From CBW1002 sp046081905 (GTDB lineage: Bacteria; Cyanobacteriota; Cyanobacteriia; PCC-6307; Cyanobiaceae): a stretch of 9,043 bases of DNA. Below, piece after piece: positions 1-5,707 of this stretch (positions within the stretch are counted from its first letter, which is position 1; the number at the start of each line of letters is the position of its first letter). Under the pieces are notes generated by a model that saw only the letters and a program-made list of their open reading frames with translations, was not told the origin of the DNA and did not search any database. Where the stretch lies: NCBI GenBank assembly GCA_046081905.1, contig JBJTWS010000264.1, positions 1 through 9,043 of the forward strand, written 5' to 3'. Made by a program: the position numbers and the translations under genes.

Positions 1-317
1 GCCCAGCCCTGATGTCGTGAGTTTATGTAGCTCAGATGGATGCAAAAGCCACTAACAACAAAAAAAGTAGCTACACCTGTTGTTCCACCATAGGTGAGCG
101 GAAAAAACAGCAAAAGATTGGCAGACTGTTGGAAATCCCTGAACAGCCCTTTCCAAACAACCATCTTGTCCCATCCGTAAGCAGCCCCCAAAGAGTGATA
201 GAGGAAAACTGCAAGAACAGCGAGGCCTCGAATAGCATCGAGAAAAGGGATGTGGTTTTGCGTTTTCGCTACTGGAGCGGCGGAATTATTTGTTTCGACA
301 AGACTCGAGGAATCCAT
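1..317 (-). CDS. Acyltransferase-3 family membrane protein, N-terminal part (gene runs off the left edge)
   Basis: The reverse strand is open from an ATG at 317 to the window edge, giving 105 residues with no stop. Residues 24-41 read IPFLDAIRGLAVLAVFLYH, the hallmark first helix of the acyltransferase-3 (OafA/YrhL-like) family, with the conserved Arg30 and the His41 considered catalytic. Residues 81-92 (GVATFFVVSGFC) match the family's second signature, usually a variant of GVxxFFVLSGFL. These integral membrane enzymes O-acylate lipopolysaccharide, exopolysaccharide or other surface glycans; the substrate cannot be told here. The start is firm: an in-frame TGA, the ndhJ stop itself, lies 36 bases upstream with no other start codon between. 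It follows ndhJ by 35 bases on the same strand. GC is about 47 percent, well below the rest of the window, which suggests acquisition from elsewhere. The rest of the protein, usually 350-650 residues, is missing. Confidence 0.85.
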   Translation of the reverse strand, partial: MDSSSLVETNNSAAPVAKTQNHIPFLDAIRGLAVLAVFLYHSLGAAYGWDKMVVWKGLFRDFQQSANLLLFFPLTYGGTTGVATFFVVSGFCIHLSYINSRHQGW

Positions 318-352
318 AAGGCAGAGGCTTAAGAAATCAAACCGGCTTCACG

Positions 353-931
353 TCAATATGCATCCTGCATCTCATAAAAATCTGGCTGTACATAATCTTT
401 ACGCAGAGGCCACCCCTTCCAATCTTCAGGCATTAGCAACCGCTTGGGATGGGGATGACCCTGATAATTAATTCCAAACATATCATAGGTTTCACGCTCT
501 TGCCAATCAGCTCCTCGCCATAGGCCATAAAGACTTGGAATCGTGAGGGAGCCATCCCGTGGCAGGAACACCTTCAGGCGCACTTCCTCCGGCTTCAGGT
601 CCGCAGGCAGGACCTGATTGCTGCCAGCGGGAGCTGAAGCCGGAGCGATTTGATCAGCCAGCGCCGCCAATTTCACCAGGTGGTAGAAGCTCACCAATCG
701 CCCTCCGGGCCCCTCGTCGTAGCCGCCTTGGCACTGGAGGTAGTCAAAGCCATACGCCTTCAAGGCGGTGGCGATGAGGGGGAGGGCCTCCGGTTCCAGG
801 CTCAGCACTTCCACCCCGAGGTGATCGGGGGGAAGCACGCCATGGTCAAATCCCTGCTGGCTGAGCCAGGAGCTCACAGGGCCAGGGGCTGGCGCCGCAA
901 CGGGAGCAGCGGCATCGGTGGCATCAGCCAT
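353..931 (-). CDS. ndhJ: NAD(P)H-quinone oxidoreductase subunit J
   Basis: 192 residues, the 30-kDa (NuoC-like) subunit in the hydrophilic connecting arm of cyanobacterial NDH-1 on the thylakoid membrane. Diagnostic residues are ADWQERETYDMFGI at about 141-154 and HPKRLLMPEDWKGWPLRKDY at about 161-180, the classic complex I 30-kDa signature. The first 20 residues are an Ala/Pro-rich extension that varies between species, and residues 97-110 are a low-complexity Ala/Pro loop. It is last of the ndhC-ndhK-ndhJ group, 47 bases after ndhK, with no clear Shine-Dalgarno. Oddity: codon use is split. Up to about residue 131 third positions are mostly G or C. From residue 134 to the end, by hand count, only about 15 of 53 are G or C. 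The protein sequence remains canonical across this change. Confidence 0.97.
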   Translation of the reverse strand: MADATDAAAPVAAPAPGPVSSWLSQQGFDHGVLPPDHLGVEVLSLEPEALPLIATALKAYGFDYLQCQGGYDEGPGGRLVSFYHLVKLAALADQIAPASAPAGSNQVLPADLKPEEVRLKVFLPRDGSLTIPSLYGLWRGADWQERETYDMFGINYQGHPHPKRLLMPEDWKGWPLRKDYVQPDFYEMQDAY

Positions 932-978
932 GGCTTAGGAAAGGGAATCGGGGACAGGGAAGAAATGGGGAGAGGCCA

Positions 979-1761
979 TCAGCCCGTCTCCTTTGGAGGC
1001 TCGGCAGCGGGCACCCGCTCTGGCTCGGCCACCCGGGCGCTGGGCATGGGCAGGGCAGCGGAGGCAGCCAGGGCGGCCCGCTGGGTTTCCGCCGCCAAGT
1101 AGGCACCCGTGATCTGGGGCTCCACCTGCCGCAGTTGATGGGGCACCGTGAAATAGCGGTGGCTGGCTTGGAGACGCCGCCGCTCAACCAGCGACTCATT
1201 GCCCACCTTTTTGCGGAGCTTGATCACGGCATCAAAGATGGCCTCAGGCCGTGGGGGGCAGCCAGGCAAATAAAGGTCAACGGGGATCAGTTTGTCCACA
1301 CCCCGCACAGCGGTGGTGGAGTCGGCGGAAAACATGCCACCGGTGATGGTGCAGGCTCCCATGGCAATGACATATTTCGGCTCTGGCATTTGCTCATACA
1401 GACGCACCAGGGCAGGAGCCATTTTCATGGTGACCGTGCCAGCCACGATCAACAGATCCGCCTGGCGCGGGCTTGAGCGGGGCACCAAACCAAAACGGTC
1501 GAAATCAAAGCGAGAGCCAATCAGAGCGGCGAATTCGATGAAGCAGCAGGCGGTGCCGTAAAGAAGAGGCCAGAGGCTGCTCAGACGGGCCCAGTTGTGG
1601 AGATCATCCAGGCTGGTGAGGATGATGTTTTCGGAAAGATCTGACGTCACCGTTGGCGCACCCACGGGAGCGCATGAGGCCGCGCGCTGATCTTTCAAGG
1701 CGGTGATCGATAGGGCCTCGGCGAGGCCGGCTGTTGCGGAATTGGGAGGGGTGGACGTCAT
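979..1761 (-). CDS. ndhK: NAD(P)H-quinone oxidoreductase subunit K (N2 iron-sulfur subunit)
   Basis: 260 residues, the NuoB/PSST-like subunit that carries the terminal 4Fe-4S cluster N2 passing electrons to plastoquinone. All four cluster ligands are present: the tandem Cys72-Cys73 in YGTACCFIEF, Cys137 in MGACTITGG and Cys168 in LPGCPPRPEA. The core from about residue 43 (SENIILTSLDDLHNWARLSS) is strongly canonical. The first 40 residues and the Ala/Pro-rich last 40 are variable tails. The start follows the ndhC stop by six bases, and a GGAG Shine-Dalgarno (minus strand, 1772-1775) lies within the end of ndhC, so the two genes are surely co-transcribed and probably translationally coupled. 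Confidence 0.98.
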   Translation of the reverse strand: MTSTPPNSATAGLAEALSITALKDQRAASCAPVGAPTVTSDLSENIILTSLDDLHNWARLSSLWPLLYGTACCFIEFAALIGSRFDFDRFGLVPRSSPRQADLLIVAGTVTMKMAPALVRLYEQMPEPKYVIAMGACTITGGMFSADSTTAVRGVDKLIPVDLYLPGCPPRPEAIFDAVIKLRKKVGNESLVERRRLQASHRYFTVPHQLRQVEPQITGAYLAAETQRAALAASAALPMPSARVAEPERVPAAEPPKETG

Positions 1762-1767
1762 GGGGGA

Positions 1768-2130
1768 TTAACTCCATTCAAGGGCGCCCTTGCGCCAGGC
1801 ATAGGCCAGCGCCACCACCAAAATGTCGATGAACACCAAGGCTTCGATGAAGGCCAGCAGACCCAGCCTGTGGAAAGCCACAGCCCAGGGGTAGAGGAAA
1901 ACGGTCTCCACGTCAAAGACGACAAAGACCAATGCGAACATGTAATAGCGGATGTTGAACTGGATCCAGGCCCCTCCGATCGGCTCCATTCCCGATTCGT
2001 AGGTGAGCTCCCTTTCCCCGCGCTGGCTTTTAGGGGCCAACAATTTGTTGGTGACCAGAGCCAACACCGGCACAGCCGCTGCGATGAGCAGAAAGCCTAG
2101 AAAGGCGTCGTAGCCGGAGAGCACGAACAT
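1768..2130 (-). CDS. ndhC: NAD(P)H-quinone oxidoreductase subunit 3
   Basis: 120 residues, the NuoA/ND3-like membrane subunit of NDH-1. Three transmembrane helices are visible at about residues 8-28, 62-83 and 90-112. The loop with ELTYESGMEPIGGAWIQF and the segment RYYMFALVFVVFDVETVFLYPW (about 61-82) are the diagnostic complex I subunit 3 motifs, including the acidic residues of FDVE in the second helix. It is the first gene of ndhC-ndhK-ndhJ and diverges from rubA. Its ATG lies only four bases from the inverted repeat at 2135-2186, so its ribosome-binding region (a GGGG about 7 bases upstream) lies inside one arm of that repeat. Confidence 0.98.
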   Translation of the reverse strand: MFVLSGYDAFLGFLLIAAAVPVLALVTNKLLAPKSQRGERELTYESGMEPIGGAWIQFNIRYYMFALVFVVFDVETVFLYPWAVAFHRLGLLAFIEALVFIDILVVALAYAWRKGALEWS

Positions 2131-2134
2131 GGTT

Positions 2135-2186
2135 CAGCCCCAAGGTTGGGGCGCAGTCTGGCATCTGCGCCCCAACCTTGGGGCTG
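2135..2186. repeat. Perfect 22-bp inverted repeat with 8-base loop in the ndhC/rubA divergent promoter region
   Basis: Positions 2135-2156 and 2165-2186 are exact reverse complements of each other around the loop TCTGGCAT (2157-2164). The repeat fills 52 of the 87 bases between the divergent start codons. Each arm also contains a near-palindrome: CCCCAAGGTTGGGG at 2138-2151 and CCCCAACCTTGGGG at 2170-2183. Their centres are 32 bp apart, about three turns of B-DNA, so two dimeric proteins could bind on the same face. The alternatives are a very stable RNA hairpin in the ndhC leader, which would mask its ribosome-binding site, or a mobile palindromic repeat. A weak -10-like TACAGT follows at 2189-2194 on the plus strand. 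The repeat is certain; its role is inferred. Confidence 0.95.
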
Positions 2187-2217
2187 CCTACAGTCCACGG
2201 ATTCCAACGGCCCTGCC

Positions 2218-2652
2218 ATGAGCACCACGTCCAGCTCCGAGGGTCCCGCACCGGAGCCCGCCTCGGCGCCGGTGACTGGGGACGCTGCTTCGCCTGTGCC
2301 TGCGGAGCATGAGATGGAGGCGGTCGTTGAAGAAGACACGACCAACCACCGTTTCGAATGCCGCAGTTGTGGCTTTGTCTATGACCCGGCCGAAGGGGTG
2401 CGCAAACTCGCGATCGCGCCAGGAACGCCGTTTGAGGACCTCGACCCCGGCAGCTTCCGCTGCCCCGTGTGCCGCAGCAAAGTGGGAGCGTTCCGGGACA
2501 TCGGCCCCCGGGAAAAGCCCAGTGGCTTCGAGGAAAACCTCAACTACGGTTTGGGCGTCAACCGCCTCACCCCAGGCCAAAAAAACGTCTTGATTTTCGG
2601 CGGCTTTGCTCTGGCGATCGCCTTCTTCCTCTCCCTTTACTCCCTGCGCTGA
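2218..2652 (+). CDS. rubA: Membrane-anchored rubredoxin, photosystem assembly factor
   Basis: 144 residues from the ATG at 2218. Residues 1-42 are a Ser/Pro/Ala/Glu-rich, low-complexity acidic leader. Residues 45-92 are the rubredoxin fold with its four iron ligands Cys48, Cys51, Cys82 and Cys85 in two CxxC knuckles (CRSC and CPVC). Residues about 124-141 form a single C-terminal transmembrane helix. This layout is that of the thylakoid RubA of oxygenic phototrophs, needed for early PSII assembly and, in some species, photosystem I accumulation. The position upstream of ycf48 and psbEFLJ is the conserved cyanobacterial order. Its TGA overlaps the ycf48 ATG by one base (TGATG), pointing to translational coupling. 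A TTG 24 codons upstream lies inside the inverted repeat and is an unlikely start. Confidence 0.95.
   Translation: MSTTSSSEGPAPEPASAPVTGDAASPVPAEHEMEAVVEEDTTNHRFECRSCGFVYDPAEGVRKLAIAPGTPFEDLDPGSFRCPVCRSKVGAFRDIGPREKPSGFEENLNYGLGVNRLTPGQKNVLIFGGFALAIAFFLSLYSLR
2410..2417. repeat. HIP1 octamer GCGATCGC inside rubA
   Basis: GCGATCGC is the highly iterated palindrome of many cyanobacterial genomes. This copy lies in the rubredoxin-domain part of rubA. It supports the cyanobacterial origin; no local role is implied. Confidence 0.8.
2614..2621. repeat. HIP1 octamer GCGATCGC inside rubA
   Basis: A second copy, in the longer form GGCGATCGCC, lies in the region encoding the rubA transmembrane helix. 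Confidence 0.8.
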
Positions 2653-3686
2653 TGGCTCGCTCCTGCCCTCCCTCCTTCTCCCGCCCCTGGCCGGCGCGTC
2701 TGGCCTCTTCTCTGCTGTGCCTGGTGATGGCCCTTGTGGTGGGCCTGACCCTGCCAGGCTGTGTCACCACCGGCCTGCCGATCGCGGCAAGCAGCCCCTG
2801 GGAGGCCGTGCCCCTGGGCACCAAGGCCAACCCCTTGGATGTGGCCTTCACGGATCGCCAGCATGGCTTCCTGGTGGGGAGCAACCGCCTCATCATGGAA
2901 ACCAACGACGGAGGCGCCAGCTGGGAGGAGCGGAGCCTGGAGCTGCCCGAGGAAGAAAACTTTCGCCTAATCAGCATCGATTTCAACGGCAAGGAGGGCT
3001 GGATCGTCGGACAGCCCGGCCTGTTGTTGCACTCCACAGACAACGGTCAAAACTGGAATCGCTTGTTTCTCGACACCAAGCTCCCCGGTGAGCCCTACCT
3101 GGTGACAGCCCAGGGCCGCAGCAGCGCCGAGCTGGCCACCAACGTGGGCGCGGTGTACCGCACCAGCGACGGCGGCCAGAGCTGGCAGGCGGAGGTGGTG
3201 GATGCCGCCGGCGCCGTGCGGGATCTGCGTCGCAGCCCCACGGGCAGCTACGTGAGCGTCAGCAGCCTGGGCAACTTCTTCGCCACCTGGGATCCCGGCC
3301 AGGAGACCTGGCAGCCCCACCAGCGGGTGAGCAGCCAGCGGGTGCAGGCCATGGGCTTCCAGCCCGAGGGCGGCCTCTGGATGCTGGCCCGCGGCGCCCA
3401 GCTGCGCTTCAACGAGGAACCGGGCAATCCGGAGGTGTGGAGCAAGCCGGTGATCCCGATCACCAATGGCTACGGCTACCTCGACCTGGCCTGGGATCCG
3501 AGCGGCACCCTCTGGACCGGCGGCGGCAGCGGCACCCTGCTCTCCAGCCCCGACGGCGGCAAGACCTGGCGGCGGGACCCGGTGGGCTCCGCCCAGCCCA
3601 CCAACTTCACCCGCATTGCCTTCCTCCCCGACGGCAAGGGCTTCGTGCTCGGGGAGCGGGGATCACTGCTGCGCTGGGTGGGCTGA
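2652..3686 (+). CDS. ycf48: Photosystem II assembly factor Ycf48 (HCF136-like lipoprotein)
   Basis: 344 residues. The N-terminus has a basic start, a hydrophobic stretch (about 17-33) and a lipobox LPGC with Cys37, so it is probably a lipoprotein facing the thylakoid lumen. The mature part is a beta-propeller built from Asp-box repeats: TNDGGASW (84-91), STDNGQNW (128-135), TSDGGQSW (171-178) and SPDGGKTW (299-306), with degenerate blades between. Ycf48 binds newly made precursor D1 and helps form the D1-D2 reaction-centre complex. That fits its place directly after rubA (one-base overlap) and before psbE. The ATG at 2652 is chosen because it starts the signal peptide; the frame is open further upstream but there it overlaps rubA. 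The length is normal for the family. Confidence 0.96.
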   Translation: MARSCPPSFSRPWPARLASSLLCLVMALVVGLTLPGCVTTGLPIAASSPWEAVPLGTKANPLDVAFTDRQHGFLVGSNRLIMETNDGGASWEERSLELPEEENFRLISIDFNGKEGWIVGQPGLLLHSTDNGQNWNRLFLDTKLPGEPYLVTAQGRSSAELATNVGAVYRTSDGGQSWQAEVVDAAGAVRDLRRSPTGSYVSVSSLGNFFATWDPGQETWQPHQRVSSQRVQAMGFQPEGGLWMLARGAQLRFNEEPGNPEVWSKPVIPITNGYGYLDLAWDPSGTLWTGGGSGTLLSSPDGGKTWRRDPVGSAQPTNFTRIAFLPDGKGFVLGERGSLLRWVG

Positions 3687-3725
3687 TCCGGTCCGCGCCG
3701 GGTTCCCGCCAACTTCTGTAACCAA

Positions 3726-3749
3726 GGGGGGCGGCCCCTCCCGCCCCCC
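3726..3749 (+). promoter_or_regulatory. All-GC hairpin in the ycf48-psbE intergenic region
   Basis: The 105 bases between ycf48 and psbE contain GGGGGGCGG at 3726-3734 and its exact complement CCGCCCCCC at 3741-3749, separated by CCCCTC. The nine-pair, all-GC stem has no T-run after it, so it is not a standard intrinsic terminator. It could be an attenuator or an mRNA processing or stabilising element separating assembly-factor transcripts from the abundant psbEFLJ message. A weak -10-like TAGGAT lies at 3763-3768, about 23 bases before the psbE ATG, without a convincing -35. The hairpin is seen directly; its function is inferred. Confidence 0.55.
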
Positions 3750-3791
3750 ACCACCAGACCCCTAGGATCGCCGGGCTGAACGCTTGTCGCC

Positions 3792-4040
3792 ATGGCTGCC
3801 GGCTCCACTGGAGAACGCCCGTTCTTCGAAATCATCACGAGCATCCGCTACTGGGTCATCCATGCGGTCACCCTGCCTGCGATCTTCCTGGCAGGTTTCC
3901 TGTTCGTGTCCACGGGCCTGGCCTATGACGCCTTCGGCACGCCCCGTCCGGATGCCTACTTCCAGGCCCAGGAAAGCAAGGCTCCGGTGGTGAGCCAGCG
4001 CTACGAGGGCAAGAGCCAACTCGACCTGCGCCTGCAGTAA
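3792..4040 (+). CDS. psbE: Cytochrome b559 alpha subunit
   Basis: 82 residues, a full-length and canonical PsbE. The stretch IRYWVIHAVTLPAIFLAGF (about 18-36) is the transmembrane helix with the haem-ligating His24. The lumenal part DAFGTPRPDAYF (about 46-57) is also canonical. PsbE and PsbF together bind one b-type haem between two single-span subunits; cytochrome b559 is essential for PSII assembly and protects it from photodamage. It is first in psbE-psbF-psbL-psbJ, with only three bases before psbF. No strong Shine-Dalgarno precedes it. The intact His here contrasts with its missing partner in psbF. Confidence 0.98.
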   Translation: MAAGSTGERPFFEIITSIRYWVIHAVTLPAIFLAGFLFVSTGLAYDAFGTPRPDAYFQAQESKAPVVSQRYEGKSQLDLRLQ

Positions 4041-4043
4041 GTC

Positions 4044-4181
4044 ATGACCCAGACTCCCGCCCCCACCACGCCGCGCAATTACCCGATCTTCACGGTGCGC
4101 TGGCTGTCGGTTCCTGCCCTCGGCATTCCCCCGGTCTTCTTCCTGGGCGCCCTGGCTGCCATGCAGTTCATCCGTCGCTGA
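4044..4181 (+). CDS. psbF: Cytochrome b559 beta subunit, haem-ligand His replaced by Pro
   Basis: 45 residues, the normal length. The flanks are canonical: TTPRNYPIFTVRWL at 8-21 and VFFLGALAAMQFIRR at 31-45. Between them it reads SVPALGIPP, where the family has a pattern like A-V-H-T/A-L-G/A-V/I-P-T. Thus Pro24 (codon CCT, 4113-4115) stands where the axial haem-ligand His is expected, and Pro30 (codon CCG, 4131-4133) replaces the usual Thr. Each is one base from the expected codon (CAT and ACG), and both differences are A to C. The frame, start and stop are intact, and it sits between psbE and psbL as always. Either the haem is held differently in this organism or these are sequence errors. 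The gene identity is certain. Confidence 0.95.
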   Translation: MTQTPAPTTPRNYPIFTVRWLSVPALGIPPVFFLGALAAMQFIRR

Positions 4182-4190
4182 GGCCGCGCC

Positions 4191-4310
4191 ATGCAACGCA
4201 ATCCCAACCCCAACAACCTGCCGGTTGAGCTGAACCGCACCAGCCTCTATCTGGGGCTGCTGCTGGTGTTCGTCACCGGCGTGCTGTTCTCCAGCTACTT
4301 CTTCAACTGA
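4191..4310 (+). CDS. psbL: Photosystem II reaction centre protein L
   Basis: 39 residues, exactly the usual length. It reads MQRNPNPNNLPVELNRTSLY at 1-20, then a single transmembrane helix at about 20-37 ending in SSYFFN, all canonical for PsbL. This small subunit sits at the PSII monomer interface and is needed for normal acceptor-side (QA) function. It begins nine bases after psbF, with a GAGG overlapping the psbF stop as a likely ribosome-binding site. Confidence 0.97.
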   Translation: MQRNPNPNNLPVELNRTSLYLGLLLVFVTGVLFSSYFFN

Positions 4311-4326
4311 TCGGGAGGTTTCACTG

Positions 4327-4527
4327 ATGAGCGGCAAGAAATCCACCCTGCCCGACGGTCGCATCCCGGATCGTCTGCCCGACGGCCGTCCGGCCGTGGC
4401 CTGGCGCTCCCGCTGGACCGAGGGCGTGCTTCCCCTCTGGCTCGTGGCTACCGCCGGCGGCATGGCCGTGATCTTCGTGGTGGGCCTGTTCTTCTACGGC
4501 TCCTACGTGGGTGTGGGTTCCGCCTGA
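4327..4527 (+). CDS. psbJ: Photosystem II reaction centre protein J
   Basis: 66 residues. The C-terminal 35 or so (PLWLVATAGG through VVGLFFYGSYVGVG) are the standard PsbJ single transmembrane helix. The first 25-30 residues, with repeated LPDGR/RLPDGR-type text, are an extension absent from the roughly 40-residue PsbJ of plants and of cyanobacteria such as Synechocystis; as I recall, picocyanobacterial PsbJ has it. PsbJ influences electron flow out of QA and PSII assembly. A clear GGGAGG Shine-Dalgarno lies at 4313-4318, eight bases before the ATG, the best in this operon. It is the last gene before the terminator at 4557. Confidence 0.97.
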   Translation: MSGKKSTLPDGRIPDRLPDGRPAVAWRSRWTEGVLPLWLVATAGGMAVIFVVGLFFYGSYVGVGSA

Positions 4528-4556
4528 TCGGCGGCCCCGGCTCCAGCATTATCCTG

Positions 4557-4581
4557 GCGGACCCGAGGGTCCGCTTTTTTT
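4557..4581 (+). terminator. Rho-independent terminator of the psbEFLJ operon
   Basis: GCGGACC (4557-4563) pairs with GGTCCGC (4568-4574) around the tetraloop CGAG, followed at once by seven T residues (4575-4581). It lies 29 bases after the psbJ stop. The reverse strand has no T-run after the stem, so it serves the plus strand only. It separates the psb operon from the convergent sugar-nucleotide genes ending at 4596. Confidence 0.9.
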
Positions 4582-4595
4582 GTGCGGGGCGCCGC

Positions 4596-5627
4596 TCAGA
4601 CGCCGTGATAGTCGCGGTACCAGGCGGCGAAGCGCTCCACCCCCACCTCGATCGGCGTGGAGGGCTGGAAGCCCACCCAGTCCTCCAGGGCCGCGGTATC
4701 GGCGGCGGTGGCGGGCACATCGCCGGGCTGCATCGGCTGCAGGTCCTGCACCGCCGGGCGGCCCAGGGCCTGCTCCAGCACCGCGATGAAACGCAGCAGC
4801 TCGGTGGGCTGGGAATTGCCGATGTTGAACACCCGGTGCGGCACCGCCGCGGTGGCCGGATTGGGCTGCAGCGGATCGAAGCCGGGATCGGCGGTGGCGG
4901 GCTTGTCGGTGCAGCGGATCACCCCCTCCACAATGTCGTCGATGTAGGTGAAGTCGCGCTGCATGCGGCCGTGGTTGAACACCCGGATCGGCTCGCCCGC
5001 CAGGATCGCCCGGGCGAAGAGCATGGGCGCCATGTCCGGCCGGCCCCAGGGGCCATACACGGTGAAGAAGCGCAGGCCCGTGGCCGGCAGGCCGTAGAGG
5101 TGGCTGTAGGTGTGGGCCATCAGCTCGTTCGCCTTCTTGGTGGCCGCATAGAGGCTCACCGGGTGGTTCACCGCGTGCTGCTCGCTGAAGGGCATCTGAC
5201 GGTTGCCGCCGTACACCGAGCTGCTGGAGGCGTACACCAGATGCTCCACGCCGTGGTGGCGGCAGCCCTCGAGGATGTGGCCGAAGCCCACCAGGTTGCT
5301 CTGGATGTAGGCGGCCGGGTTCTCGAGCGAGTAACGCACCCCCGCCTGGGCGGCCAGATGCACCACCCGCTCCGGCCGCTCTTCGGCGAAGAGGGCCGCC
5401 ATCGCCGCGCCATGCTCCAGATCCATCCGCACAAAGCGGAAGGCCTCGCCAGCCCCCGATTCCTGCAGCCGCGCCAGGCGTGCCTGCTTGAGGGCGGGGT
5501 CGTAGTAGGTGTTGAGGTTGTCGATCCCCACCACCCGCTCGCCGCGCTCCAGCAGGCGCAGGGCCACCTCCGCGCCGATGAAGCCGGCCGCGCCGGTCAC
5601 GAGGATGGGGCGCTGCGGTGCGGGCAT
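4596..5627 (-). CDS. NAD-dependent UDP-glucuronate 4-epimerase-like protein
   Basis: 343 residues, an extended short-chain dehydrogenase/reductase. Visible motifs are the NAD-binding GAAGFIG (12-18) with Asp36 at the end of the second strand for ribose binding, HLAAQAGVRYSLENP (90-104), SSSSVYG (134-140) with the catalytic Ser/Thr region, and YAATK with Tyr160 and Lys164. The segment AAQAGVRYSLENP and the RFFTVYGPWGRPDMA stretch (186-200) are typical of UDP-glucuronate 4-epimerases (CapI/GAE type), which turn UDP-glucuronate into UDP-galacturonate. The neighbours supply the substrate: ugd lies two genes upstream. It begins 80 bases after uxs and has no clear Shine-Dalgarno. UDP-glucose 4-epimerase activity is an alternative, but the motif set favours the uronate. 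Confidence 0.85.
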   Translation of the reverse strand: MPAPQRPILVTGAAGFIGAEVALRLLERGERVVGIDNLNTYYDPALKQARLARLQESGAGEAFRFVRMDLEHGAAMAALFAEERPERVVHLAAQAGVRYSLENPAAYIQSNLVGFGHILEGCRHHGVEHLVYASSSSVYGGNRQMPFSEQHAVNHPVSLYAATKKANELMAHTYSHLYGLPATGLRFFTVYGPWGRPDMAPMLFARAILAGEPIRVFNHGRMQRDFTYIDDIVEGVIRCTDKPATADPGFDPLQPNPATAAVPHRVFNIGNSQPTELLRFIAVLEQALGRPAVQDLQPMQPGDVPATAADTAALEDWVGFQPSTPIEVGVERFAAWYRDYHGV

Positions 5628-5707
5628 CGGCGGCAGGGAGTGCCGGAAGTCCGGCCAGGCTTCCCACAGCCTGCCAGTGCGGTTGCCCCAAGTTCAGGCG
5701 TTTCGGC

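Noticed and set aside
36..332. Plus-strand open frame of 98 codons at the left end
   Set aside because: It is antisense to a frame with clear acyltransferase-3 motifs, and its own translation has no recognisable pattern.
2146..2217. TTG start giving rubA 24 extra residues
   Set aside because: It lies in the inverted repeat, has no ribosome-binding site, and the added residues are just translated repeat. The ATG at 2218 fits the family.
4044..4181. psbF as a pseudogene
   Set aside because: The frame, length, start, stop and all other conserved residues are intact, so two missense differences do not justify that call.
5628..5707. Small stem CAGGCT/AGCCTG (5656-5673) as a terminator between uxs and the epimerase
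   Set aside because: Only six pairs and no T-run on the minus strand; in such GC-rich DNA this is expected by chance.
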